Source: JBBROS01 sp965213845
Lineage (GTDB): Bacteria > Pseudomonadota > Alphaproteobacteria > Acetobacterales > Acetobacteraceae
NCBI GenBank assembly: GCA_965213845.1
Contig: CBDCAI010000002.1
Location: 144,944-208,943 of the forward strand
Length of the DNA: 64,000 bases
Direction: 5' to 3'
The stretch's first letter is position 1. The number at the start of each line of letters is the position of its first letter. A model generated the notes under the pieces. The model worked only from the letters and a program-made list of their open reading frames with translations. It had not been told where the DNA came from and ran no database searches. The translations under genes and the position numbers were made by a program. Below, in pieces: positions 56,300 through 64,000 of this stretch.

Positions 56300-57220
56300 T
56301 TAGAGCAAGCGCTCGGGCCGCAGCATGCCGTCCTGCAGACGGCACAGCCCGATGACGCGCGCCCCCGCCATGGCACGGGCCAACCCGCCTTCGGGGTCGG
56401 CCGTCGATGGAATGCGGCCCATCAGCTCGACCAGGCTGATCGCCTGGCCTTGTGACAGGCCGAAGGCCTCCGCTTCAGTCAGGGCCAGCGCCGGGATGTC
56501 GGCCAGCGCGGTCACGACCGGAAGCAGAAGGTCCGGGGAAGCCCGCGGGGTATCGTCCGGCGGCGTGCATTTGTCCAGTGAAATCGCTTGCGCTTCCGTG
56601 AACGGGCCGACCCGCAACCGGCGCAGGGCGGCGATATGGCCCAGCGTGCCGCAGGCGAGCGCCAGGTCCCGGGCCAGGCTGCGCATGTAGACGCCCTTGC
56701 CGGACTGCACCTCGAACACCGCCGTGTCGTCGTCCGGGCGCTCGATCAGGGTGAAGCGGTCCACCCGCGCCGGGCGGGGCGGCAGGTCCGGGGGGCGGCC
56801 GTCGCGCGCCATGTCGTAGGCGCGCTCGCCGGCCACCTTGATGGCGGAATAGACGGGCGGCACCTGCATGATGTCGCCGGTCAGCGCGGGCAGGGCAGCG
56901 CGGAGCTGGTCGTCGGTCGGGCGCAGCGGGCTGGTGCCGACCACCGCGCCGTCCGCGTCGTCCGTGTCGCGGCTGTCGCCCAGGCGGAGCGTGAAGCGGT
57001 ACAGCTTCGTGCCGTCCATGACGTAGGGCACGGTCTTGGTCGCATGGCCGAAGGCGATCGGCAGCACGCCGGTCGCCAGCGGGTCCAGCGTGCCGCCGTG
57101 CCCGGCCTTCTGCGCGTCGAATCCGCGACGCACCTTGTTCACCACATCCGTGCTGGTCAGGCCCGGCGGCTTGTCGATGATGAGCCAGCCGTTCAGCGGC
57201 CGGCCGCGTTTCTTGCGCAT
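56300..57220 (-). CDS. truB: tRNA pseudouridine(55) synthase TruB
   Basis: A 306-residue enzyme that isomerises U55 in the tRNA T-loop. The N-terminal GWLIIDKPPGLTSTDVV and the catalytic Asp46 in HGGTLDPLATGVLP are clear, as are PPVYSAIKVAGERAYDMAR and SGKGVYMRSLARDLA. Start ATG 57220 fits the usual N-terminus; an upstream in-frame region is not TruB-like. It is first of truB-rpsO-pnp on this strand. Confidence 0.96.
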   Translation of the reverse strand: MRKKRGRPLNGWLIIDKPPGLTSTDVVNKVRRGFDAQKAGHGGTLDPLATGVLPIAFGHATKTVPYVMDGTKLYRFTLRLGDSRDTDDADGAVVGTSPLRPTDDQLRAALPALTGDIMQVPPVYSAIKVAGERAYDMARDGRPPDLPPRPARVDRFTLIERPDDDTAVFEVQSGKGVYMRSLARDLALACGTLGHIAALRRLRVGPFTEAQAISLDKCTPPDDTPRASPDLLLPVVTALADIPALALTEAEAFGLSQGQAISLVELMGRIPSTADPEGGLARAMAGARVIGLCRLQDGMLRPERLL

Positions 57221-57365
57221 GGGGTGGGGTCTTCGGGGAAGGGAGGCGGGGGTGTAGGCCCGCCACGGGGCCGCGTCCAGGGGCGGTTCGCCGGGGCAGC
57301 GGTGCCCGGCATGGCGCTTGCTATGCCCACGATGGCGCGCTGCCCCCACGATGAAGGTTTCCCGC

Positions 57366-58418
57366 ATGACAGACACAAGGTTCCGCCAACCGGCCCTGGG
57401 TCGCCGGGCCGTGCTCGCGGGCGCCGGCGTGGCGCTGGCCGCGCCGCGCATCGGGCGGGCGGCCAGCACGCTGGAGGCCACGAAGATCGAGATCGCCGGC
57501 GTGCGCGATCCGCAGCTGGGCGCGCAACTCGCCATCGCCGACAAGTATGGCTACTTCGCCGATGCCGGGCTCGAGGTGAACCTGCACTGGAACCAGTCTG
57601 CGGCGGACACGCTGACGATGATGGCCGGCGGCGTCCCGGTCGGCGTGGGCGGCATCTTCACCCAGGTGGTGTTCAGCGGACAGAAGCTGCCGATCAAGAC
57701 GATCAGCGCACTGGCCGACATCGCGGAGACGCTGGGCCTGATGCTGGCGCCGGGCGTGACCCTGAAGACGCCGCGGGACCTCGAGGGCAAGAAGCTGGCC
57801 TTCACCCAAGGCAACTCCCAGGTGCTGCTGCTGGCGAAGCTGGCGCGGGACTTCGGCGTGGACACGTCCAAGATCCAGCTGGTCAACATGCAGCAGTCCG
57901 AGGGGATCGTCGCGGCATCGAAGGGCGACGTGCAGGGGCTGCTGGGCTGGCAGCCGAACCTGTATCGCCTGCAGCAGCTGGGCGGCCGGATGTATGCGAA
58001 CGGCACGACGCTGTTCGTGACGGACACGCCGCAGAAGCTCGGGTTCGACGACTGGCTGCTGTACAACCACTCGGTGCTGCTCGCGAGCCAGGACTGGATC
58101 GACACGAAGCCGAACACGCTGCAGGCGCTGATCCGGGTGCTGCAGCGGGCGACGGCGCTGCTGGCCACCGACCGGCCGAAGGCGCTGGCGGCCATGAAGG
58201 ACAAGCTGAAGATCGACGCCGACGCGCTCGAGGTGATGGCGAGCGCCAACAAGTATGCGCTGGGGCTCGATGACGGGCTGGCGAAGAGCCTCGCGTTCCA
58301 GTCGGAATGGGCGATCGAGATCAAGCGCATCACGGCGCCGATCCTGCCGGCCGAGGCCTTCGCACCGTCCATCCTGCGGGCGATCGACCCGGCGCTCGTC
58401 ACGTTCCGGCAGGCCTGA
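57366..58418 (+). CDS. SsuA/TauA-like ABC transporter substrate-binding protein
   Basis: A 350-residue periplasmic binding protein of the NMT1/SsuA type. The signal peptide contains GRRAVLAGAGVALAAP, a twin-arginine-like pattern, cleaved near GRAAS (about residue 33). The mature part shows AIADKYGYFADAGLEVNLHW, TMMAGGVPVGVGGIFTQVV and KTPRDLEGKKLAFTQGNSQ, the usual strand-helix series. ATG 57366 has AAGGT upstream; ATG 57351 is an alternative. No permease or ATPase gene is adjacent. Ligands of the class include sulfonates, nitrate and pyrimidine precursors; none can be assigned. Confidence 0.88.
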   Translation: MTDTRFRQPALGRRAVLAGAGVALAAPRIGRAASTLEATKIEIAGVRDPQLGAQLAIADKYGYFADAGLEVNLHWNQSAADTLTMMAGGVPVGVGGIFTQVVFSGQKLPIKTISALADIAETLGLMLAPGVTLKTPRDLEGKKLAFTQGNSQVLLLAKLARDFGVDTSKIQLVNMQQSEGIVAASKGDVQGLLGWQPNLYRLQQLGGRMYANGTTLFVTDTPQKLGFDDWLLYNHSVLLASQDWIDTKPNTLQALIRVLQRATALLATDRPKALAAMKDKLKIDADALEVMASANKYALGLDDGLAKSLAFQSEWAIEIKRITAPILPAEAFAPSILRAIDPALVTFRQA

Positions 58419-58436
58419 CCGGGGCGGTCCGGGCCG

Positions 58437-59276
58437 TTAGACCGGCGCGGGCTTGCGCAGCTCCGGCTCGACCAGGCGCTCGAACGCGACGTCGCCCACC
58501 GCGGCGAGCCCGGCCTCGCCCAGGGCGGCGCGCGGGTCCGGCGCGTTGCGGAGCGTGCTGTAGGCGTCCTCGGTCGGCCAGCCCAGGCTTTCGGCCAGCA
58601 GGTGGATCCAGTTCGCGACATGGACGCCGTGCCGCTCGAGCGTCACGGCCTCCCGGTGGCAGGAGTGGAAGATGGTGGCCAGCGTGTCGCCGCCCGTCTC
58701 CCGAAGGGCGGACAGCGTCGCGCGTTGCGCATCCGCCAGCGCGCCCGGCACCCCGGCGAGCGCCGAGCACATATGGCCGGGGACGTGCAGCGGGTGCGCC
58801 ACCAACTCCAGCCCGGGAACCAGGCCGAGGATCTCGGGCACCAGGCGGTTGACCGGGACGCGCGCCTGGAAGCCGTGATGCACGTGCAGCAGCACCCTGC
58901 GCCGGACCGGGTTCTTCAGCAGCGGGCGCAGGGCGTCGCGCTGGGCGTGCAGCACCTCGGTGATGTGCGTCGTCTCGAACTGCGGCGGCGTGACCGGGGC
59001 CATGCTGTCGCGCATGTTCATGTGGCAGGACGGGCACCAGGTGATGACGGTGTCGCGGCCCGTGGCGTTGAAGCCGTCGACGGTGCGGCGGGCCATGCCT
59101 TCGTTGATGCGTGCGCTGGCGTCCTTGGGGCTGCCGCAGCAATGGCCGGGGCCGCCGGCGGGGGCGGCGTCGGTGCCCAGGGCCTGCAGCAGGCGGGCGA
59201 CGGTGCGGACGATCTCGCCGTGCCGCGTCATGTTGCAGCCGTACCAGAAGACGGCCCGGGCCGGGGCTACAGCCAT
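58437..59276 (-). CDS. CCG-domain (HdrB/GlcF-like) iron-sulfur protein
   Basis: A 279-residue protein. The first half has one complete CCG signature: C14 (FWYGCNMTR), C46-C47-G (GHCCGSPKD) and C81-x2-C84 (WCPSCHMN), with 31 and 33 residue spacings. The second half has only remnants (HHGFQ where a Cys is usual, MCSAL, FHSCHRE), so a second cluster is doubtful. CCG domains in HdrB bind a noncubane 4Fe-4S and handle disulfides or electron transfer. It overlaps the ferredoxin gene by 10 bases. No flavoprotein partner is nearby. Confidence 0.82.
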   Translation of the reverse strand: MAVAPARAVFWYGCNMTRHGEIVRTVARLLQALGTDAAPAGGPGHCCGSPKDASARINEGMARRTVDGFNATGRDTVITWCPSCHMNMRDSMAPVTPPQFETTHITEVLHAQRDALRPLLKNPVRRRVLLHVHHGFQARVPVNRLVPEILGLVPGLELVAHPLHVPGHMCSALAGVPGALADAQRATLSALRETGGDTLATIFHSCHREAVTLERHGVHVANWIHLLAESLGWPTEDAYSTLRNAPDPRAALGEAGLAAVGDVAFERLVEPELRKPAPV

Positions 59277-59674
59277 GTCGCACACTCCTCCTCGGTCAAT
59301 GTCAGCCGGGCGAACGCCTTCGTCTTGGCGGCAAGCTGGGTGTCTTCGTGCACCGGGATGCGGGCGGGCTCGTTCAGCGCGCCCTTCGCGCGCCAAGTGG
59401 CCAGGCGGAGCATCATGCCGGCGTCCAGGCGCTCGGGGCAGGCGGGGGTGCACAGGCCGCTGCGGGTGCAGGCGGCGATCCAGGCAAGGGACGCGGGCGA
59501 GCCGGGGCCGCCCACCAGAACGTCCCGCATGCCGGCGGCGACGAAGCCGGGCTCGGCTGCGGCGGCGGCGGGCGCATAGGGCAGCATCGGGCAGGCCTGG
59601 ACGCAGGCGCCGCACGCGGTGCACAGGGCGGCCCAGCGGGCGCCTTCCGTCCTGATGTGGTCAGCCAGGGTCAT
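59267..59674 (-). CDS. HdrC/GlpC-like ferredoxin with one incomplete cluster motif
   Basis: A 135-residue protein. The first 4Fe-4S motif is complete (C18-x2-C21-x2-C24-x3-C28-P). The second reads C69-x2-S72-x2-C75-x3-C79-P: a Ser replaces the second Cys, so it may bind a 3Fe-4S cluster or a Ser-ligated one. No membrane segment is seen. Start overlaps the deacetylase stop (ATGA) and the end overlaps the CCG-protein start, so the three genes are co-translated. It probably passes electrons to the CCG protein. Confidence 0.82.
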   Translation of the reverse strand: MTLADHIRTEGARWAALCTACGACVQACPMLPYAPAAAAAEPGFVAAGMRDVLVGGPGSPASLAWIAACTRSGLCTPACPERLDAGMMLRLATWRAKGALNEPARIPVHEDTQLAAKTKAFARLTLTEEECATWL

Positions 59675-60597
59675 GGGTCGGACGATCCTTCCACGGGCCC
59701 GGCCGGATGCACCGCCGCCCAGTGCTGCGCGATCTCGATCCGCCGGGTGATCCAGACGCCCTGCCGGCGGGCGACGTAGTCCAGGAAGCGTTCGAGGCCG
59801 GCGGCCCGGGCCGGATGGCCGACCAGGCGCTGGTGCAGGCCGACGGACATCATCTTCGGCTGCGTGCGGCCCTCGCGATACAGCATGTCGAACGCGTCCT
59901 TCAGGAAGGCGAAGAACTGGTCGCCCGTGCCGATCTGCCCGGCGGCGAAGCGCGTGTCGTTGTTGGTCAGCGTATAGGGCACCACCAGATGCGGCCGCCC
60001 CTCCACCCGCACCCAGTAGGGCAGCTCGTCGTCATAGGCGTCGCTGTCGTACAAGAAGCCGCCTTCCTCCACCAGCAGGCGGCGGGTGTTCACGCTGGGG
60101 CCGTAGCGGCAGTACCAGCCCAGCGGCCGGCTGCCGAGCGTGCGCGTCAGGCTGTCGATGGCCATGCGGATATGCTGGCGCTCCGTCGCCTCGTCGAGGG
60201 CGTAGTGCTTGATCCAGCGCCAGCCGTGGCAACACAGGTCGTGCCCGGCGGCGGTGATGGCGGCGGCGGCCGGCGGGTTGCGCTCCAGCGCCAGGGCGCA
60301 GCCGAACACCGTCATGGGCAGGCCGCGGGCGGCGAACAGGCGCTGGATGCGCCAGAAGCCGACGCGGCTGCCGTAGTTGAACATGCTCTCGGCAGCCAGG
60401 TCGCGGCCCTTCATGTCGGGGTCGGGGCCCGGGCTTTCGGTGATCGCGCGTTCGGAGAAGCCTTCGCCATCCGCGATGGAGGCCTCCGACCCTTCCTCGT
60501 AGTTCAGCACGAAGTTGAGGGCGAGCCGTGCGCCGCCGGGCCATTTCGGGTTGGGCGGGGTGCCGGCATAGCCGATGAGGTCGCGCGCGACGGTCAG
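59671..60597 (-). CDS. puuE: PuuE-like polysaccharide deacetylase-family hydrolase, apparently CTG start
   Basis: A 308-residue NodB-fold amidohydrolase of the PuuE allantoinase group: RDLIGYAGTPPNPKWPGGAR, FVLNYEEGSEAS, ESMFNYGSRVGFWRIQRLF, CCHGWRWI and RYGPSVNTRRLLVEEGGFLYD (read as adjoining stretches). The frame has no ATG, GTG or TTG between the low-GC upstream region and the conserved core; the first GTG lies within FVLNYEEG. CTG at 60597 gives exactly the family N-terminus and has CGGAG about 7 bases upstream. The substrate may be allantoin or another amide. It heads an operon with a ferredoxin and a CCG protein. Confidence 0.8.
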   Translation of the reverse strand: MTVARDLIGYAGTPPNPKWPGGARLALNFVLNYEEGSEASIADGEGFSERAITESPGPDPDMKGRDLAAESMFNYGSRVGFWRIQRLFAARGLPMTVFGCALALERNPPAAAAITAAGHDLCCHGWRWIKHYALDEATERQHIRMAIDSLTRTLGSRPLGWYCRYGPSVNTRRLLVEEGGFLYDSDAYDDELPYWVRVEGRPHLVVPYTLTNNDTRFAAGQIGTGDQFFAFLKDAFDMLYREGRTQPKMMSVGLHQRLVGHPARAAGLERFLDYVARRQGVWITRRIEIAQHWAAVHPAGPVEGSSDP

Positions 60598-60679
60598 GGG
60601 AGGGCTCCGGGCAGGGGTAAGGCATGATAGGGCCGGCGCGGCGGGGAAGCCCAGGGGGCATCGCGCTTCCTCGTGGGCG

Positions 60680-61191
60680 TCAGGGTTGGCGGTCGTGGCC
60701 CGCCATGATGAAGCCCAGGGCCTTCGCGTGGGTCTGGATCCGCCGGGTGAGGAACGCCTGCGCCTCCGGAAGCGGCGCGGCGAGCGAGGGCAGGACCTGC
60801 CGGATGTCGTCCTGCAACGGAAATGTGTCTCGCCCAGCGCGGCACAGGCGCTGTCCTCCCGGACCAGCCAGGCCCGGCAGAGCTCGATGTCGTCCTGCGC
60901 CTCGTCCGCCTTCCCAGCCAGCACGCGTGCGCAAGCCACGTCGAAGGCGGTGCCGACCCGCCGGGTGGCCGCGTCGCCACGGTGCGCCGCGATGAAGTCC
61001 TCCAGGGATGTTGTCTCGCGAAGCCCACGGTCCCGGCCCGTCTCCAGGACCCGTTGCGCCACCATCCCCGCGATGTGCTCGTCGGAGCCGACGAAGTGGT
61101 TTCCGGTGGCCTCGTCGGTCGACGAGATCCGTCTTCCGTCATTCAGACGTATGCTGGTGAAATCTGGAAAGAACGAATGTCCGAATACCAC
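60680..61191 (-). pseudogene. Hypothetical gene interrupted by a frameshift
   Basis: A GTG start at 61191 opens a frame of about 125 residues (MVFGHSFFPDFTSIRLND, EHIAGMVAQRVLETG, CRAWLVREDSACAALGETHF). This continues sensibly only in the -1 frame from about 60827 (LQDDIRQVLPSLAAPLPEAQ, THAKALGFIMAGHDRQP, stop 60680). Together they would form a helical protein of about 170 residues. One base appears missing near 60827-60832. The region is far less GC-rich than its surroundings (about 47% at 61141-61200). No family was recognised. Confidence 0.5.
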
Positions 61192-61228
61192 ACGGGGATC
61201 GCCGCCTTGAAGAACAGGCTCGGGCGGC

Positions 61229-61372
61229 TTACTCCGCCGCCAAGCGCTCCATCGTGGCCAGAAAGCCCTTTTTGGAGGCTGCCCGGCGGGCCACCGCTTG
61301 CTCGTGCGACTTCTGCTGGCTTGCCGACAGGACGATCCCCGTGTTCCGCCCCGTCGGCGGTTCGCAATCCAT
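61229..61372 (-). CDS. Small hypothetical ORF in a low-GC islet
   Basis: A 47-residue ORF (MDCEPPTGRNTGIVLSAS, HEQAVARRAASKKGFLATME) with AGGA 4 bases before the ATG. It is followed 37 bases later by the start of the frameshifted gene. Small upstream gene plus larger downstream gene resembles a toxin-antitoxin or similar cassette, but nothing in the sequence confirms that. It could be a chance ORF. Confidence 0.35.
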   Translation of the reverse strand: MDCEPPTGRNTGIVLSASQQKSHEQAVARRAASKKGFLATMERLAAE

Positions 61373-61424
61373 CCCGTCCTGATTTTCCTCGTGCAAACCG
61401 CGGTAGCGGCCTGAAGGCGACGTC

Positions 61425-61871
61425 CTACTCGTCCGCCGGTCCATCCTTTCCCAGGTCCCGGGCCACCTCCGGTCGTCGCATCAGCTGATCGATGTGCATC
61501 GCGTGCTCCAGCGTCGTGTCGGCCTGGAACGACAGGTTGGGCGCCACCCGCAGCCGCATCTCGTGCGCGACCTGGCCGCGCAGGAACACGGCCGCGCGCT
61601 TCAGGCCGGGCAGAAGGGCGTCCACGTCGCTCCGGCCCAGCCGCGCCACGAAGGCGGTGGCGTTCCGCAGGTCCGGGCTCACCCGGACCTCGGTGACGGT
61701 CATCTGCTGTCCCGCAAGGTCCGGGTCGCGGAACTCGCCGCGCAGGAACACCGCCGACAGCACGTGGCGGATCTCCTCGCCCACGCGCAGCTGCCGCTGC
61801 GTCGGCGCCTTGGCCGAAGGCGGCTTCCGGGACTTCTTGCGGGCCGGCGCCGGCTCGGGCTTCTTGCTCAA
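61425..61871 (-). CDS. rbfA: 30S ribosome-binding factor RbfA
   Basis: A 148-residue KH-like cold-shock and ribosome-maturation factor. A basic N-terminal tail (SKKPEPAPARKKSRKP) precedes the core QRQLRVGEEIRHVLSAVF, VTEVRVSPDLRNATAFVA and LRVAPNLSFQADTTLEHAMHI. Start is TTG at 61871, overlapping the infB stop as TTGA; no ATG lies in a suitable place. It is the usual partner of infB. Confidence 0.93.
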   Translation of the reverse strand: MSKKPEPAPARKKSRKPPSAKAPTQRQLRVGEEIRHVLSAVFLRGEFRDPDLAGQQMTVTEVRVSPDLRNATAFVARLGRSDVDALLPGLKRAAVFLRGQVAHEMRLRVAPNLSFQADTTLEHAMHIDQLMRRPEVARDLGKDGPADE

Positions 61872-63790
61872 CCCGGCACCATCTCCACCTCGAAGCACTC
61901 GACCATGTCGCCTTCGCGCAGGTCGTTGTAGCCGGCGAAGCTCAGCCCGCACTCGTAGCCGCGGGCCACCTCGCGCACGTCGTCCTTGAAGCGCTTCAGC
62001 TGGCTCAGCTCGCCCGAGTGGATCACGACGCCCTCGCGCAGCAGCCGCACGCCGCAGCCGCGCTTGACCACGCCCTCGGTGATCATGCAGCCCGCGACCT
62101 TGCCGGTCTTGGTGATGTCGAACACCTTGCGGACCTCGGCGTAGCCCAGGAACCGCTCGCGGGCCTTCGGCGCCACCTTGCCGCGGACCAGCTTCTCCAC
62201 GTCGTCCGCCACGTCGTAGATGATCGAGTAGTAGCGGATGTCCACGCCGTCCCGCTGCGCCAGCTCGCGCGCCTGGCTGGTGGCGCGCACGTTGAACGCG
62301 ACGATCACGCCGCTGCTGGCCTTGGCCAGCTGCACGTCGCTTTCCGTGATCTGCCCGACGCCGGCCAGCAGCACCCGCACCCTGACCTCCTCGTGCGCCA
62401 GCTTCTGCACCTGCGCCTGGATGGCCTCGGCCGAGCCCTGCACGTCGGCCTTGATCAGCAGCGCCACCTCTTTCTGCTCGCCAGCCACGATGCGGGCCAG
62501 CATCTCGTCCAGCGTGCCACGCGCCGCGGTCACGCCGGCCGAGGCGCGGTCGCGGTTCTTGCGGGTGCGGAACTCGCTGATCTCGCGCGCCTGCTGCTCG
62601 TTCTCGACGGCGACGAAGGGCTCGCCGGCCGAGGGCGCGCTCGACAGGCCCAGGATTTCGACCGGGGTCGAGGGGCCGGCCAGCTTGATCTGCTTACCCT
62701 TGTCGTCGAGCATCGCGCGGACCCGGCCCCATTCGGCGCCGGCCACCACGATCTGCCCCTGGTGCAGCGTGCCCTTCTGGATCAGCACGGTCGCCACGGG
62801 GCCGCGGCCCCGGTCCAGCCGGCTTTCGATCACGCTGCCTTCGGCAGCACGCTCGGGGTTGGCGCGCAGGTCGAGGATCTCGGCCTGCAGCATGATCGCC
62901 TCCTCGAGCTTGTCGAGGCCGGTGCGCTTGGTGGCGGATACCTCCACGTCCTGCGTGTCGCCGCCCATGTCCTCCACGACGATCTCGTGGCTCAGCAGCT
63001 CCTGCCGGACGCGGGTCGGGTCGGCACCGGGCTTGTCCATCTTGTTGATGGCCACGATGATCGGCGCGTTCGCCGCCTTCGCATGGCGGATCGCCTCGAT
63101 CGTCTGCGGCATCACGCCGTCGTCGCCGGCCACCACCAGCACCACGATGTCGGTCACGCTGGCGCCGCGGCTGCGCATGGCGGTGAAGGCCTCGTGGCCG
63201 GGCGTGTCGATGAAGGTGATGTGGTTGCCGGCCTTCGTCGTCACCGTGTAGGCGCCGATGTGCTGGGTGATGCCGCCCGCCTCGCCGGCCGCCACGTCCG
63301 TGCTGCGGAGCGCGTCCAGCAGGCTCGTCTTGCCGTGGTCGACATGGCCCATGATGGTCACGACGGGGGCGCGGGGCAGCAGCTCGGTGTCGACGTCTAC
63401 TTCGCCGTCGATGCCGATCTCGACGTCGCTTTCGCTGACCCGGCGGGCGCGGTGCCCGAACTCCTGCACCACCAGCTCGGCCGTGTCTGCGTCGATGCTC
63501 TGCACCGGCGTGGCCATGACGCCCATCCGCATCAGCGCCTTGATGACGTCGGGCATGCGGGCGGCCATGCGGTTGGCCAGCTCCGTCACGGTAATCGTCT
63601 CGGGCAGGATCACGTCGCGGACGACCTTGACCTGGTCGCTGCGCAACGCCTCCAGCTCCTGCTGGCGGCGCTCGCGCTCGCGCTGGCGGCGAACCGACGC
63701 GAGGCTGCGGCTTTTGTCGTCGTCGCCTTCGATGGCGGCCATGACGTCGATCCGGCCGGCGCGGCGGAGCTCACCGGGCTTCTTGACCAC
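61868..63790 (-). CDS. infB: Translation initiation factor IF-2, main in-frame part
   Basis: IF-2 binds GTP and initiator tRNA on the 30S subunit. From GTG 63790 the frame encodes 640 residues: IF2 N-terminal helical domain (SVRRQRERERRQQELEALR, TITVTELANRMAARM), G domain with G1 GHVDHGKTS, G3 DTPGHE and G4 NKMD, then beta-barrel domain II and the C-terminal domains to VECFEVEMVPG. Full alphaproteobacterial IF-2 is longer. The missing N-terminal part continues upstream but in another frame (see next entry), so either the sequence has an indel or translation uses an internal start. Confidence 0.93.
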   Translation of the reverse strand: MVKKPGELRRAGRIDVMAAIEGDDDKSRSLASVRRQRERERRQQELEALRSDQVKVVRDVILPETITVTELANRMAARMPDVIKALMRMGVMATPVQSIDADTAELVVQEFGHRARRVSESDVEIGIDGEVDVDTELLPRAPVVTIMGHVDHGKTSLLDALRSTDVAAGEAGGITQHIGAYTVTTKAGNHITFIDTPGHEAFTAMRSRGASVTDIVVLVVAGDDGVMPQTIEAIRHAKAANAPIIVAINKMDKPGADPTRVRQELLSHEIVVEDMGGDTQDVEVSATKRTGLDKLEEAIMLQAEILDLRANPERAAEGSVIESRLDRGRGPVATVLIQKGTLHQGQIVVAGAEWGRVRAMLDDKGKQIKLAGPSTPVEILGLSSAPSAGEPFVAVENEQQAREISEFRTRKNRDRASAGVTAARGTLDEMLARIVAGEQKEVALLIKADVQGSAEAIQAQVQKLAHEEVRVRVLLAGVGQITESDVQLAKASSGVIVAFNVRATSQARELAQRDGVDIRYYSIIYDVADDVEKLVRGKVAPKARERFLGYAEVRKVFDITKTGKVAGCMITEGVVKRGCGVRLLREGVVIHSGELSQLKRFKDDVREVARGYECGLSFAGYNDLREGDMVECFEVEMVPG

Positions 63791-64000
63791 GGCGGGGGCC
63801 GGGCTTGCGGCCGGGCAGCACGATGCCGGGGCGGCGGCGCGGGCCTTCTTCCTCCTCGCCGGGGCGGGCGGGCTTCAGGCGCAGCGTCTCGCCGGGGGCG
63901 GCGGGCGTCGTGCGGGGCGCTTCGCCGGGCCGGGCCGGTGCGGCACCGGGCGCGCGGGCGACGGCGCCGGCGGCTGCGGGCGTCGCGCCGGCGGCGGGGG
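63791..64000 (-). CDS. infB: IF-2 N-terminal low-complexity region in a different frame (runs off window)
   Basis: From the window edge to about 63800 the minus strand encodes an Ala/Pro/Arg/Glu-rich IF-2-like linker (GEAPRTTPAAPGETLRLK, PGEEEEGPRRRPGIVLPGRK). This frame then hits TGA at 63771-63773. The frame of the rest of IF-2 is closed upstream by TGA at 63875-63877. Removing one G from the G/C run near 63796-63803 would join the two. The IF-2 identity of this part rests on continuity and composition. Confidence 0.65.

Noticed and set aside
59671..61191. A single 506-codon frame joining the GTG-start hypothetical gene to the PuuE-like hydrolase
   Set aside because: The middle part (about 60600-60825) is Arg/Ser/Pro-rich shadow sequence, and the upstream protein continues better in the -1 frame. 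A genuine fusion is unlikely.
61143..61367. Alternative 74-codon minus-strand frame in the low-GC islet
   Set aside because: It overlaps both the 47-codon ORF and the frameshifted gene, has no good ribosome-binding site and no recognisable pattern.

Overview
The window is a chromosomal segment of a very GC-rich (about 70% by eye) alphaproteobacterium. Gene order (rpmH-rnpA-yidD-yidC-engB-argB; infB-rbfA; truB-rpsO-pnp; dnaG-rpoD; mreBCD-mrdA-rodA), frequent GTG/TTG starts, many ATGA/GTGA stop-start overlaps and abundant Liv-type substrate-binding proteins fit Rhodospirillales, most likely Acetobacteraceae. The genus cannot be fixed from sequence alone. No tRNA, rRNA, CRISPR array, complete insertion sequence or prophage was seen. 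No gap between supported genes exceeds 300 bases; the longest is about 280, upstream of rpmH.

Layout. 1-2.1 kb: 3' end of leuA, an exported RidA-like protein and two paralogous glycine-zipper lipoproteins. 2.4-7.9 kb: the rod-shape operon mreB-mreC-mreD-mrdA-rodA, with an unusual chain of mini-ORFs in a 14-bp tandem repeat linking mreC to mreD. 8-12.9 kb: a kinase-like membrane protein lacking an ATPase domain, then rpmH-rnpA-yidD-yidC-engB-argB behind a clear sigma-70 promoter. 12.9-20.3 kb (minus): DUF1194, ilvA, greA, carB, an orphan FitA-like antitoxin, and carA with a fused HTH-like N-terminus and an apparently leaderless start. 20.4-24.8 kb: yqeY-dnaG-rpoD. 24.8-34 kb: acetyltransferase, a Liv-type binding protein, two methyltransferases, glutaryl-CoA dehydrogenase, a DEAD-box helicase and a GH15 enzyme. 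34-45 kb (minus): an ECF sigma / membrane protein / CnrX-like sensor trio feeding an OMP-MFP-RND-RND efflux operon. Its two RND genes are separated by a GIY-YIG gene flanked by 33-bp inverted repeats. 45-52 kb: a CoA-ester lyase divergent from livG-livF-two binding proteins-livH-livM. 52-57.2 kb (minus): NMO-like oxidoreductase, pnp, rpsO, truB. 57.4-60.6 kb: an SsuA/TauA-like binding protein convergent with a PuuE-like deacetylase / ferredoxin / CCG-domain operon whose first gene lacks a canonical start. 60.7-61.4 kb: a low-GC islet with a frameshifted gene and a small ORF. 61.4-64 kb: rbfA and infB; infB changes frame near its N-terminus.

Much of the window is core machinery: cell shape, membrane insertion, arginine and pyrimidine precursors, replication and transcription initiation, RNA turnover. 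The accessory content is concentrated in the efflux block, the GIY-YIG repeat element, the transport and CoA genes, and the 60.7-61.4 kb islet.
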